In this document: piece after piece, positions 34,725 to 44,106 of the stretch
Layout of the letters: each line of letters begins with the position of its first letter
Numbering within the stretch: the stretch's first letter is position 1
Assembly (NCBI GenBank): GCA_052387255.1
Contig: JBQTJI010000035.1
Location: 1 to 64,000 of the forward strand
DNA: 64,000 nucleotides
Reading direction: 5' to 3'
Origin: JBBQXK01 sp052387255
GTDB taxonomy: Bacteria; Pseudomonadota; Alphaproteobacteria; Rhodobacterales; Rhodobacteraceae
The notes under the pieces: model-generated
What the model saw: only the letters and a program-made list of their open reading frames with translations
What the model was told of the DNA's origin: nothing
The model's database searches: none
Program-made: the position numbers and the translations under genes

Positions 34725-35968
34725 CACGTCACCCCCACGGACCGGAACAGCGCCACCAGATCGGCGATGCTGCGGTGATAGTCCAGCGTCGCGCGCACCC
34801 GCGTTGCCGCCGCCTGGCCCAGCCGGTCGCGCAGGGCCGGGTCGCGGATGGCGGCCTCCAGCGCGCGGGCCAGGGCGGGGGCATCCTCGGGCGGCACCAG
34901 CAGGCCGTTCTCGTCGTGCGCGAACAGTTCGGGAATGCCCGAGATGTTCGTCGTCACGCAGGCCAGCCCCTGGCTCGCCGCCTCGACCAGCACGTTCGGC
35001 AGACCGTCGCGGTCGCCGTCGGGCGTGACGCGACAGGCCAGGGCGAACAGGTCGGACGTGCGATAGGCCGCCAGCACCTCGGCCTGATCGACCGCCCCGG
35101 TCCAGGTCAGCCGGTCGGCGATGCCGAGTTCCCTTGCCAGCGCCTGCAACGCCTTGCGTTCCCCACCGTCGCCCATGTGGGTGAAGCGCCAGTGCAGGTC
35201 CTTGGGCAGCAGGGCCAAGGCGCGAAGCAGGATGTCGTAACCCTTTTTCGGCACGGCCCGGCCGACACTGACGATGCGCGCGGGGTCGCCGCTGCCGTCG
35301 CGCGGCGGCCGCGTGCCGGTGAAAGGCGCGAAACGGTCCAGGTTCAGGCCGTGATAGCTCAGATGCACGCGGGCCGGATCGGCGGCCAGCGATTGCAGGT
35401 GCCCGTGCCCCCCGGCGGTGCAGGTCACGACCCAAGCGGCACGGGTGAGCTTTCCGCCAAGGTCGCGGTCGGTCGAGGTCCAGATGTCCTTGGCATGGGC
35501 CGACACGCTGTAGCCCCGCCCCATGATCCGCGCGGCATAGTCGGCCACAGATGCGGGCGTGTGGATGAAATGGGCATGGATCCAGCGGCCAGCGGGCGGA
35601 AACTCGGCCACCAGAATCGCCGCCTGGCCGAACCGGCGGAACCGGTTGCGCGTCAGGTCATGGCGCAGGTCGCCCAGAAACCCCCGGAACGTCCGCCAGA
35701 ACCCGGCATGCCGCAGCGCGCCCCACAGGCCCCGCACCACGCGCAAGGGTTCCTGATGCAGGTACTCGGGCAGATAGGTGACGGGGGCCGCGATCTCGTC
35801 ATGCACCGGATGGCGTTTCTGGTCGGTGGGAAAGCGCAGCGACACGATGTGCAGGGGCAGCCCCGCCAGTTCCAGCCCGCGCAGTTCCTGCGCGATGAAG
35901 GTTTCGGACAGCCGGGGCCAGCCCTTGACCAGCACCACGACGGGGCCGCCCGCCGCGTCCGGGGTCAC
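34724..35968 (-). CDS. Glycosyltransferase family 4
   Basis: A 414-residue retaining GT-B enzyme. Its N terminus includes VLVKGWPRLSETFIAQELRG, common in colanic-acid and exopolysaccharide transferases. The donor domain carries IVSVGRAVPKKGYDILLRAL and the GT4 glutamate motif GLPNVLVEAASQGLACVTT. The start is a GTG at 35968 that overlaps the upstream stop (GTGA). It is the middle of three coupled glycosyltransferase genes behind an ABC transporter operon. Confidence 0.88.
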   Translation of the reverse strand: MTPDAAGGPVVVLVKGWPRLSETFIAQELRGLELAGLPLHIVSLRFPTDQKRHPVHDEIAAPVTYLPEYLHQEPLRVVRGLWGALRHAGFWRTFRGFLGDLRHDLTRNRFRRFGQAAILVAEFPPAGRWIHAHFIHTPASVADYAARIMGRGYSVSAHAKDIWTSTDRDLGGKLTRAAWVVTCTAGGHGHLQSLAADPARVHLSYHGLNLDRFAPFTGTRPPRDGSGDPARIVSVGRAVPKKGYDILLRALALLPKDLHWRFTHMGDGGERKALQALARELGIADRLTWTGAVDQAEVLAAYRTSDLFALACRVTPDGDRDGLPNVLVEAASQGLACVTTNISGIPELFAHDENGLLVPPEDAPALARALEAAIRDPALRDRLGQAAATRVRATLDYHRSIADLVALFRSVGVT

Positions 35969-37185
35969 GTCTTTTCGCGCACCTTCGCGCGCCCCTCGCG
36001 CGGCTGGACGCGCGCCCGCAGATCCTCGCCCACGATGCGCGAGATGTTGGGCAGCCCCTCCAGCACCAGTTTCGGATGCCCCTTGGACGGTTTCGCCCGG
36101 GTCGTCAGGGCCCGCAGGGCGGCGGCCATGCGCAGGGGATCGGCGGCCTGGTCGGGCAGCAGCATGTCGATCATCCCCAGTTCCGCCGCCCGCGTGGCGC
36201 GCAAGAGCTGTTCCTCGCGCGGGGCGATGCGGGGGACGATCAGCGCCGGCTTGTCGAAGGACAGGATCTCGCAATAGGTGTTGTAGCCGCCCATGGCGAC
36301 CACGGCCTTGGACCCGGCAATCAGTTCTTCCATCCGCGTGTCGAACTCGATCACCTCAAGCTGCGGGATGCCTTGGGCCTTGCGCATGAATTCGGCGCGC
36401 AGGTCGCCCGGCATGTAGGGACCCAGCACGATCAGCGCCTTCTGCGTCAGGCCGGGCACCGCCGCATAGGCGTTCATCACGTTGTCGACCAGGTCCGCCC
36501 CGTCGCCGCCCCCACCCGTGGTGACCAGCAGATAGTCGCCCGCAGGCCGGTGGGTGGTCTGGTCCTCGTGCAATGCGCGGCGTTGCAGGAAGCCCACGAA
36601 TTCCATCCGGTCGCGCACCGACTGCGGCGCGTCCATGCCGGTCAGGGGATCATAGAAATCGGGCGGGCCGTAGACCCAGATCTGATCGTACATGCGGTCG
36701 ATCTTGCGCAGGACATCGTTCGGCTTCCACTCGGCCGCCAGCAGGCGCGGGGCGTCCATCACCTCGCGCAGGCCCAGCACCAGCGTGCAGTCGCGCGCCT
36801 TGAGCATCTCCAGCGTTTCCTCGACCTCGCCGCGCAGGCCCATGGGTTCCTTGTCGACGATGAAGATGTCGGGCTGGAACGTCTCGGCGGTGTGGCGGAT
36901 GATCGACCGGCGCATCTTGATCGTGTCGGCCAGGTCGATGTGTTCGGCCAGGCTGGTGTATTCCCCGTTCCGCCGCTTGATCACGGATGGAATCTTCACG
37001 AAGTCGACCCGCGCGCGATAGTCGAAGGCCCCGGCGATCTGGCTGCCGCTGATGATCAGGACCATCAGGCCCTTGTAATCCTCGACCAGCGAATGGGCGA
37101 TGGTGCGGCAGCGGCGCAGGTGGCCCAGGCCGAACGTGTCGTGGCTGTACATCAGGATGCGCGCGTTCACGGAGAGGTTCTTCAT
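35965..37185 (-). CDS. Glycosyltransferase, GT28-like
   Basis: A 406-residue GT-B-type protein. The N terminus ILMYSHDTFGLGHLRRC and the donor region VVAMGGYNTYCEILSFDKPAL followed by VPRIAPREEQLLRA place it with family 28 C-terminal-like transferases. It resembles the gene at 33573 in overall plan, suggesting an old duplication. It starts 61 bases after the ABC permease stop, so it could be transcribed with the transporter. Substrate unknown. Confidence 0.86.
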   Translation of the reverse strand: MKNLSVNARILMYSHDTFGLGHLRRCRTIAHSLVEDYKGLMVLIISGSQIAGAFDYRARVDFVKIPSVIKRRNGEYTSLAEHIDLADTIKMRRSIIRHTAETFQPDIFIVDKEPMGLRGEVEETLEMLKARDCTLVLGLREVMDAPRLLAAEWKPNDVLRKIDRMYDQIWVYGPPDFYDPLTGMDAPQSVRDRMEFVGFLQRRALHEDQTTHRPAGDYLLVTTGGGGDGADLVDNVMNAYAAVPGLTQKALIVLGPYMPGDLRAEFMRKAQGIPQLEVIEFDTRMEELIAGSKAVVAMGGYNTYCEILSFDKPALIVPRIAPREEQLLRATRAAELGMIDMLLPDQAADPLRMAAALRALTTRAKPSKGHPKLVLEGLPNISRIVGEDLRARVQPREGRAKVREKT

Positions 37186-37246
37186 CCTGGGGGCCTATCT
37201 CTGGGGGATACGCGCGCGGAGGCGGGACGGTTGCCGGTGATGACGG

Positions 37247-38419
37247 TCATTTGTACGGATCGGCGGCATCACGCAACCCGTCGCCGAGGAAGTTGAAGGC
37301 CAGCACCACAAGGATGACCGGCAGCACCGGGAACATCAGCCAGGGATACAGCGCGATGATGTTCACGCTGCGGCTTTCGGTCAGCAGGATGCCCCAGGAC
37401 GTTATCGGCGGGCGCAGCCCGATGCCCAGGAAGGACAGCGCGGTTTCCCCCAGGATCATGCCGGGAATGGTCAGCGTGGCGACCGCGATCAGGTGCGACA
37501 TGAACCCCGGCACCATGTGCCGCCCGATGATCCGCCCCGACCCGGCCCCCATCAGCCGGGCCGCCAGCACATAATCCTCTTCCCGCAGGGACAGCAGTTT
37601 CGACCGCACCGCGCGGGCAAGGCCGGTCCAGTCCAGCATCCCCAGGATCACCGTGATGCCCGCATAGACCAGGATCGGGCTCCACGTCACCGGGATGATC
37701 GCGGCCAGGGCCATCCACAGCGGGATCGACGGGATCGACTGCAACACCTCGATCACGCGCTGCGTCACCATGTCGAACCAGCCGCCGCGATAGCCCGCCA
37801 GGCCGCCGATGACGATGCCCAGCACAAAGCTCATCGCCACGCCGAACAGGCCGATGGTCAGGCTGATGCGCGCGCCGTAGATGATGCGCGACAGCACGTC
37901 GCGGCCCAGCCGGTCGGTCCCCAGAAGGAACATCTGCCCGTCTTCCGCAGGGCAGATCAGATGGAACGTGGCCGGAACCATGCCCCAGAAATCATAGGCG
38001 TCACCCGAACAGAAGAACCGGATGCGCTGCACGTCCGAGGTGTCGTCGGAGTAGATCCGCTGCAGCGTCTCCATGTCCAGTTCCATCGTCCGGCCATAGA
38101 CGAAGGGGCCGACGAAGGACCCCTTATGGAACAGGCGCACGGGCTGCGGCGGGGCATAGATGAAGTCGGTGTTGCGGGTGTGCAGGTTGTAGGGGGCCAG
38201 AAACTCGCTGATCAGGATCGAGGCGTACATGATGGCCAGGAACGCCCCAGCCACCACCGCCACGCGATGCCGCCGGAATTTCCACCACATCAGCCGCAGT
38301 TGCGACGCCTCGGCCAGCCTGCCCTGCGCGGCCCCGACCTTGTCCGCCTCGTAGGGGTCAAACGGCGCGTCCGAGACGAAGTGCTCCATGGGCGCGCCGG
38401 GCGGGGGAAGGCCGGTCAT
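37247..38419 (-). CDS. Peptide/opine-type ABC transporter permease (DppC/OppC-like)
   Basis: A 390-residue permease with one membrane helix near residues 50-70, a ~130-residue periplasmic insert, and five helices after residue 185. The EAA-like coupling loop reads DYVLAARLMGAGSGRIIGRH, the OppC/DppC pattern. The large insert between helices 1 and 2 resembles the YejE branch of the family. Its start overlaps the stop of the partner permease by four bases. It would import oligopeptides or related compounds together with the products at 38416, 39419 and 41305. Confidence 0.9.
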   Translation of the reverse strand: MTGLPPPGAPMEHFVSDAPFDPYEADKVGAAQGRLAEASQLRLMWWKFRRHRVAVVAGAFLAIMYASILISEFLAPYNLHTRNTDFIYAPPQPVRLFHKGSFVGPFVYGRTMELDMETLQRIYSDDTSDVQRIRFFCSGDAYDFWGMVPATFHLICPAEDGQMFLLGTDRLGRDVLSRIIYGARISLTIGLFGVAMSFVLGIVIGGLAGYRGGWFDMVTQRVIEVLQSIPSIPLWMALAAIIPVTWSPILVYAGITVILGMLDWTGLARAVRSKLLSLREEDYVLAARLMGAGSGRIIGRHMVPGFMSHLIAVATLTIPGMILGETALSFLGIGLRPPITSWGILLTESRSVNIIALYPWLMFPVLPVILVVLAFNFLGDGLRDAADPYK

Positions 38420-39414
38420 TTCGCGCTCCCCGCACCCAGGCGGATGCGCGGGTCAAGAAAGGCAAGGGCGATGTCCGACAAGAGAACCCCGATCACGGTC
38501 AGCGTGGCCAGAAACATCAGGAACGACCCCGCAAGGTACATGTCCTGGCTTTGCAGCGCCCGGATCAGCATCGGACCGGTGGTTTCCAGCGACAGCACGA
38601 TGGCGGTGACTTCGGCGCCCGAGATCATGGCGGGCAGGATCGATCCGATGTCCGAGACGAAGAAATTCAGCGACATGCGCAGCGGGTACTTGCGCAGGAC
38701 GCGGCCCGGCGGCAGCCCCTTGGCCCGCGCGGTGACGACGTACTGCTTCTGCAGCTCGTCCAGCAGGTTGGCGCGCAGGGTGCGGATCATGCCTGCGGTT
38801 CCGGCGGTGCCGATGATCACCACGGGAATCCAGATATGCGACAGGATCGAGCGGAACTTCTCCCAGCTCATCGGCTGGCCCAGGAACTGCTGGTCCATCA
38901 GGTTGCCGATCGACACCCCGAACCAGATGTTGGCGAAGTACATCATCACCAGCGCCAGCATGAAGTTCGGCACCGCGATCCCCGCCAGCCCCAGGAATGT
39001 CAGCCCATAGTCGCCCCAGGAATACTGGTGCGTGGCCGAATAGATGCCGATGGGAAAGGCAAGTGCCCAGGTGAACAGGATGGTGAAGGTCGACAGCACG
39101 ATGGTCAGCCACAGCCGGTCGCCCACGACCTCGTTGACCGGCAGCCGGTACTCGAACGAATACCCGAAATCGCCCCGGAAGAATCCGCCCACCCAGTTGA
39201 AATAGCGCACGACCAGCGGGTCCTCGAACCCGTAGCGTTCGCGCAGCATCTCGATCTCGGCCAGGTCGGCCTCTTCGCCCAGGGCCTTCATCTCGGCGAC
39301 ATAGCTTTCGAAATAGTCGCCGGGCGGCAGTTCGATGATCACGAACACCAGGATCGAAATCAGGACCAGCGTCGGCACCATCGTCAGGCAGCGCATCAGG
39401 ATGTAGCGCAGCAT
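38416..39414 (-). CDS. Peptide/opine-type ABC transporter permease (DppB/OppB-like)
   Basis: A 332-residue permease starting MLRYILMRCLTMVPTLVLIS, the standard OppB/DppB first helix. The coupling loop is QYVVTARAKGLPPGRVLRKY. The start was put at the ATG at 39414, two codons into the conserved helix, because the longer open frame reads into the binding-protein gene. It lies four bases after that gene and overlaps the OppC-like gene. Confidence 0.92.
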   Translation of the reverse strand: MLRYILMRCLTMVPTLVLISILVFVIIELPPGDYFESYVAEMKALGEEADLAEIEMLRERYGFEDPLVVRYFNWVGGFFRGDFGYSFEYRLPVNEVVGDRLWLTIVLSTFTILFTWALAFPIGIYSATHQYSWGDYGLTFLGLAGIAVPNFMLALVMMYFANIWFGVSIGNLMDQQFLGQPMSWEKFRSILSHIWIPVVIIGTAGTAGMIRTLRANLLDELQKQYVVTARAKGLPPGRVLRKYPLRMSLNFFVSDIGSILPAMISGAEVTAIVLSLETTGPMLIRALQSQDMYLAGSFLMFLATLTVIGVLLSDIALAFLDPRIRLGAGSAK

Positions 39415-39418
39415 GGGC

Positions 39419-41308
39419 CTAGCCTTCCGCGAAAAAGAAGGTGTCGGGCAGGTAGGCCCCCAGGAAACTGGTCGGCGCGAACCCGTACAGCGCATCCTCG
39501 GGCACGTTGCGCAGGCTCGATGACCGCAGAACGGGCTGCAGCGCGCCGCTGACCGTGCCGATGGTGAACACCTGCTCTGCCCGGATCGCCAGCATCTTGT
39601 GCCAGATCGCGGCCCGCGCCTCGGTGGTGGTCGAATTCAGCCAGTCCTGCAGCAGCGCGGCCAGGTCCTGCGCCGGGGCCAGTTCGGGGGCGCTGCCTGC
39701 CGTTTCGCCCGAGGCGTACCAGATGCCCCAGGACGGCCACTGCAACTGATCCCCGCTCGATGGGGCCAGTTGTTCGGGCGACATGTCGGCGGTCGGCACG
39801 GCGTTCTCCAGCCCCTGCCACACCGACATCATCTGATCGCCACCCATGGCGCGGCTGCGGAACACGTCGCGCTGCGAGCTGCGGATGTACAGCGCGATGC
39901 CCACCTCGCGGTAATGGTCCCGGATCAGGCCCAGCACGTCCACCTCCAGCGTGCTTTCGCCGGCCGTTTCCACCACGATCCCGCATTGCCGCCCGTCGGG
40001 CAGCCGCCGGATGCCGCCGCCGCCGCGTGTCGTCAGGCCCAGCTCATCCAGCAGGGCATTGGCAAGGGCCGGGTCATGCTGCGCCCAGGCCGTGGCATAC
40101 TCGGGCTTGTACAGCGGACTTTCCGGCAGCACCGTGTCCGCGGCCTCCTGCGCCAGGCCGAAGTACAGCACCTTGTTGATCTCGGTCCGGTTGATCGCCA
40201 CCGACAGCGCGCGGCGCATCCGCACGTCCTGGAACAGCCCGCGCCAGACCGGATCGCTGCAGTTCATGTTGGGCATCAGCGACACGCTCGACCCTTGGGT
40301 CTTGCGCCACAGCGACACCTTCAGCGGGTGCAGCTTTTCCGCCTGTTTCAGCAGGGTATAGTCGGTAAAGGCGATGCCCGCGACCTGCAGGTCGCTTTCC
40401 CCGGTCGCGCTCTTGGCCGATATGATTTCCGACGACGCCACGTTCAGAACCACCCGGTCGACATAGGGCAACTGGTTGCCCGCCTGGTCGACGCGGTGGA
40501 AGTAGGGGTTGCGCTCGAAGATGAACTGTTCCGCCGGGGGGGCGGTACGCGGACGCCAGGCCTCGAGCGTCGGCAGGTCGGGGTTCTCGGGCCGGTTCTG
40601 GCGCGACATCTTGACGTGCAGGCCCTGCCAGTCATCGACGCTTTGCGCCTCGACCATCTCGGCCAGTTTCTCGGGCGTCTGGTACTTTTCGTGGAACTGC
40701 TTGAGGTAATGCTGCGGCAGCGCCAGCAGCAGGGGCAGGGGTGCCGCCAGGTTCGGCAGGAAGTCGGGCTTGGGCGCGGCAAAGGTGTAGCGCAGGGTCA
40801 GGGGGTCCAGCACCTCGAACAGCGCCGCCTGCCCGTTGGCCTGCAATTCCACCGGCAGGCCGCTGCGGTAGAGCACCTCGTTGTTCAGCACGTCGTCCCA
40901 GCAATACCGGAAATCCTCGGCGGTATAGGGCGCGCCGTCCGACCAGCGATGCCCCTCGCGCAGGTGCAGGGTGTAGACGCGGTTCTCTTCCACCTCGACC
41001 GACGCCAGCACGTCGGGCTGCAGGTTCAGGTCGCCGTCGTACCCCATCAGGCGCGCATAGCTGTAGAACGGCACCAGCCGCACCTCGCGCTGCCCGCCGA
41101 CCACCATGCGCACCGTGCCGCCATAGCGCCCCGTTTCGCGCCCCATCGCGCCCAGGTCGATCACGCGCGGGTTCTTCGGCAGCCGGTCGGCCATCGGCGG
41201 CAGGGTTCCGGCGGCGATATCCGCCTCGAACAGCGCCGTCTCAGCCCATGCGGCACGCGGCAGCGCCACCGAGGCCAGCAGTCCCAGGGCCGTGCGCCGC
41301 GTGATCAT
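39419..41308 (-). CDS. ABC transporter substrate-binding protein, family 5 (peptide/opine type)
   Basis: A 629-residue periplasmic binding protein of solute-binding family 5. It begins MITRRTALGLLASVALPRAAWA, a twin-arginine signal peptide (R3-R4-R5 region not perfectly canonical: TRRTAL). Family hallmarks include LHLREGHRWSDGAPYTAEDF near residue 120 and the later block MRRALSVAINRTEIN. At 629 residues it is longer than typical OppA and closer to YejA-like proteins. The ATG overlaps the stop of the ATPase gene. Ligand unknown; peptides are the default guess. Confidence 0.9.
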   Translation of the reverse strand: MITRRTALGLLASVALPRAAWAETALFEADIAAGTLPPMADRLPKNPRVIDLGAMGRETGRYGGTVRMVVGGQREVRLVPFYSYARLMGYDGDLNLQPDVLASVEVEENRVYTLHLREGHRWSDGAPYTAEDFRYCWDDVLNNEVLYRSGLPVELQANGQAALFEVLDPLTLRYTFAAPKPDFLPNLAAPLPLLLALPQHYLKQFHEKYQTPEKLAEMVEAQSVDDWQGLHVKMSRQNRPENPDLPTLEAWRPRTAPPAEQFIFERNPYFHRVDQAGNQLPYVDRVVLNVASSEIISAKSATGESDLQVAGIAFTDYTLLKQAEKLHPLKVSLWRKTQGSSVSLMPNMNCSDPVWRGLFQDVRMRRALSVAINRTEINKVLYFGLAQEAADTVLPESPLYKPEYATAWAQHDPALANALLDELGLTTRGGGGIRRLPDGRQCGIVVETAGESTLEVDVLGLIRDHYREVGIALYIRSSQRDVFRSRAMGGDQMMSVWQGLENAVPTADMSPEQLAPSSGDQLQWPSWGIWYASGETAGSAPELAPAQDLAALLQDWLNSTTTEARAAIWHKMLAIRAEQVFTIGTVSGALQPVLRSSSLRNVPEDALYGFAPTSFLGAYLPDTFFFAEG

Positions 41309-43227
41309 GCCCGCAACTCCGCCATGTCCGCCGATTTGTGCGCCAGCACCTGATGCCCGTCGCCCAGGTCGAAGGGCGTCAGGTCGCCCCGGTCGCCTGC
41401 CCCGAACCGGAACGCGGGGGCCCAATCCTCGGACGCGGCGATGCTGGTATGGCCCACGGCGGCAAAATCCAGCCGGCGGTCAAGGTCGGGGTAGGGCACG
41501 GCGTTCAGAAGCATCCGCGTGTAGGGATGCACCGGGGCTGTCATGATCACCTCGCGCGGGGCCAGTTCCACGATCCGCCCCGCCCACATCACCGCCACCC
41601 GGTCGGCCATGTAGTCCACCACGGCCAGATTGTGCGAGATGAAGAGGTACGTCAGCCCCAGGTCGCGCTGCAAATCCTTCAACAGGTTCAGGATCTGGGC
41701 CTGCACCGACACGTCCAGTGCCGACACGGGTTCGTCGCAGATGATCAGCCGGGGGGCCAGGGCCAGGGCGCGGGCAATGCCGATCCGCTGCCGCTGCCCG
41801 CCCGAGAAACTGTGCGGATAGCGGTGGCGCGCAGCCTCCCCCAGACCGATGGCGGTCAGCAGGGCCTCGACCTTGGCGCGCCGTTCCGCCGGCGTGCCCT
41901 GGGAATGGATGTCCAGCGGTTCGGACAGGATGTTGCCCACGGTCATCCGCGGCGACAGCGACGACACCGGGTCCTGGAACACCATCTGGATGCGGCGGCG
42001 CAGGCCCTGCAGGACCTCGCCCTCGGCCTTGAGCACATCGACCGGGCCATCGCCGTCGTCCCAGGTGACCGACCCCTCGTCGGGTGTCACGGCCCGCATC
42101 AACAGCTTGCTGACCGTCGTCTTGCCGCAGCCGCTTTCGCCCACCAGCCCCAGGCATTCGCCGCGCCGGATGTCGAAGCTGACGCCATCGACGGCGGGAA
42201 CCACCGGACCCTTCGCACGCGCGCCGTCGCTTTTCGTGCGGTAGGTCTTGCGCAGGTCCCTGACCGACAGCAGCACCTCGGGTGCCGTGCCTGGCGCTGC
42301 GACCGGCGCGGCAATCGCCTGGGTCAGCGTGCCCCGTTCCAGCCGGATCTCGCGCAAGGGGCGCAGGCGTTCGCCGTCCTGCATGCCGAAATGCGGGATC
42401 GCGTCCATCAGGCCGCGCAGGTAGGCGTGCTGCGGGCGGCGAAAGATCGGGCCGACCGGCCCCGCCTCCATCACCCGGCCCTGATAGACCACCACCACCT
42501 CGTCGGCGACGTTGGCGACCACGCCCAGGTCGTGCGTGATCAGCAGGATCGCCATCCCCATCCGTTCCTGCAGGTCGCGCAGCAAGGTCAGGATCTGCGC
42601 CTGGATGGTCACGTCCAGCGCCGTCGTCGGCTCGTCCGCGATCAGCAGCGCCGGGTTGCAGATCAGCGCCATGGCGATCATCGCGCGCTGCCGCATGCCG
42701 CCCGACAGTTCGAACGGATACATCCCGAACACCCGCGCGGGGTTGGAAAAGCCCACCTGGCCCAGCATCTCTTCGCAGCGGTCGCGCTGTTCGGCGGGGG
42801 TCAGCGTGGTATGGATGCGCAGCGCCTCGGCAATCTGGTTGCCCACGGTATGCAGGGGCGAGAACGACGTCATCGGTTCCTGAAAGATCATCCCGATCCG
42901 TCCGCCCCGCACCGCCCGGATCGCCCGCCCGTCGCGCGGCAGGGTCAAGAGGTCGGTCGTGGTGCCCACCCTGGGGTCGGTGAACAGCACCCGGCCCGAC
43001 ACCTGCGCCACGGCGGGCTGCAGGCCCATCACCGCCTGCCCCAGCACCGACTTGCCCGAACCGGATTCGCCGACCAGTGCCGTGATCTTGCCGGGCAGCA
43101 CCCGCAGGCTGACGCCCTTCAGCGCGTCCAGCCGCCCGGTGGCAAGCTGGAAGGACACGTGCAGATCCTCGATCCGCAAAAGATCAAGGCCACGTCCCGA
43201 ACGTTCAGGCGTCATTCCGTCCGGCAC
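41305..43227 (-). CDS. ABC transporter ATP-binding protein, fused DppD-DppF type
   Basis: A 640-residue protein with two complete ABC ATPase domains. The first has GESGSGKS (about residue 53), signature LSGGMRQRAMIAM and Walker B LLIADEPTTALD; the second has GESGCGKTT, SFSGGQRQRIGIARAL and LIICDEPVSALD. Fusion of the two ATPases is usual for the YejF/GsiA-like lineages. A GTG at 43227 with AGGGA upstream is taken as start; an ATG four codons later is possible. It leads the four-gene transporter operon, and the preceding 150 bases hold no recognisable gene. Confidence 0.93.
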   Translation of the reverse strand: MPDGMTPERSGRGLDLLRIEDLHVSFQLATGRLDALKGVSLRVLPGKITALVGESGSGKSVLGQAVMGLQPAVAQVSGRVLFTDPRVGTTTDLLTLPRDGRAIRAVRGGRIGMIFQEPMTSFSPLHTVGNQIAEALRIHTTLTPAEQRDRCEEMLGQVGFSNPARVFGMYPFELSGGMRQRAMIAMALICNPALLIADEPTTALDVTIQAQILTLLRDLQERMGMAILLITHDLGVVANVADEVVVVYQGRVMEAGPVGPIFRRPQHAYLRGLMDAIPHFGMQDGERLRPLREIRLERGTLTQAIAAPVAAPGTAPEVLLSVRDLRKTYRTKSDGARAKGPVVPAVDGVSFDIRRGECLGLVGESGCGKTTVSKLLMRAVTPDEGSVTWDDGDGPVDVLKAEGEVLQGLRRRIQMVFQDPVSSLSPRMTVGNILSEPLDIHSQGTPAERRAKVEALLTAIGLGEAARHRYPHSFSGGQRQRIGIARALALAPRLIICDEPVSALDVSVQAQILNLLKDLQRDLGLTYLFISHNLAVVDYMADRVAVMWAGRIVELAPREVIMTAPVHPYTRMLLNAVPYPDLDRRLDFAAVGHTSIAASEDWAPAFRFGAGDRGDLTPFDLGDGHQVLAHKSADMAELRA

Positions 43228-43377
43228 ACTGGTCCCTGCGTTTGCCGCCGTGGCCCCAAGGGCCCGGCGGCTGATTTTTCTGGGGCCACATTAGCGCAGG
43301 GTCTTGGGGCTGTCTATTGCGGTCAACCGTCGTGCCACAGCTGCGGAAACATCGTCTAACCAACTATCATGTATGGA

Positions 43378-44106
43378 TTATTCGACGCGTGCCAACAGCA
43401 CTGGCAGTCCGGCCCATCGGGCGTGCGCGTGACCGGACGCCAGGGCCAGCACCCGGTCCAGCACGTCCCATGCCGGGCCGTCATGCACCAGATGGTGGGT
43501 CAGCAGGCCCACGGGCCGCCGCAGCCGCAGGCAGGCCGCAAGTTCGGCCAAGAGGACGTCGAGGCTTTTGGCGCGCCCCGACCCGCGCCAGTCGATCAGA
43601 TCGACATGGGTGTTCAGAACGCGCAGGGGGGCCGGTTTCTCGGGGCCGAACACCGACAGCGCGGCATAGCCGATGCCCGGCAGGTCCTGCACGACATCGG
43701 CATGGATGCGGTTCCAGGGTGGCACCAGCACAGGCAGGCACCGGTCCCCGTGCAACCGCCGCAGATGCCCCAGCCCGCGCGCCAGTTCGTCCAGCACCGC
43801 CGACACGGGCCGGTGCGCGCCCAGTTCCTGCTTCTTCTCGTCCGGCCCCGCGTGGTTGCGGTGCGCCCAGCCATGGACCGCCACCGTCACCGCCCCCTCG
43901 TCCGCCAGCCGGTCGGCCAGCGGCTGCCCCGTCCCCGCCGGAATCGCCGCCAGGGCCACGGGCACGGCGTGCCGGGCGGTCAGCGCCAACAACCGGTCAA
44001 GGGGATCCGATGGCTGCGTCGCATCATCGTCCCGCAGCCAGAAGGTCGCGGGATGGCCCGCGTCTGCGGCGGCCTGCAATGCGTCGCGAAATGCCTGCGC
44101 GTTCAT
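43378..44106 (-). CDS. Polysaccharide deacetylase-like protein
   Basis: A 242-residue protein related to the NodB/polysaccharide deacetylase fold. The catalytic-type motif FWLRDDDATQ is near residue 22, VAVHGWAHRNH near residue 75 provides the H-x-x-x-H metal pair, and LVPPWNRIH matches the next conserved strand. It lacks a signal peptide, so it probably acts in the cytoplasm or on a carrier-linked sugar. It overlaps the upstream glycosyltransferase gene (ATGA), supporting a joint glycan-building role. Confidence 0.82.
   Translation of the reverse strand: MNAQAFRDALQAAADAGHPATFWLRDDDATQPSDPLDRLLALTARHAVPVALAAIPAGTGQPLADRLADEGAVTVAVHGWAHRNHAGPDEKKQELGAHRPVSAVLDELARGLGHLRRLHGDRCLPVLVPPWNRIHADVVQDLPGIGYAALSVFGPEKPAPLRVLNTHVDLIDWRGSGRAKSLDVLLAELAACLRLRRPVGLLTHHLVHDGPAWDVLDRVLALASGHAHARWAGLPVLLARVE

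Noticed and set aside
34725..35435. Extended N terminus of the glycosyltransferase at 33573
   Set aside because: It duplicates the region of the GT4 gene in another frame; the ATG at 34724 gives the normal GT-B start.
41338..43359. A 673-codon open frame antisense to the fused ABC ATPase
   Set aside because: It opposes a gene with complete ATPase motifs and has no recognisable features of its own.
43228..43377. Gap before the ABC operon considered for a small gene or ncRNA
   Set aside because: No start/ribosome-binding-site pair, hairpin or conserved motif that I can support.
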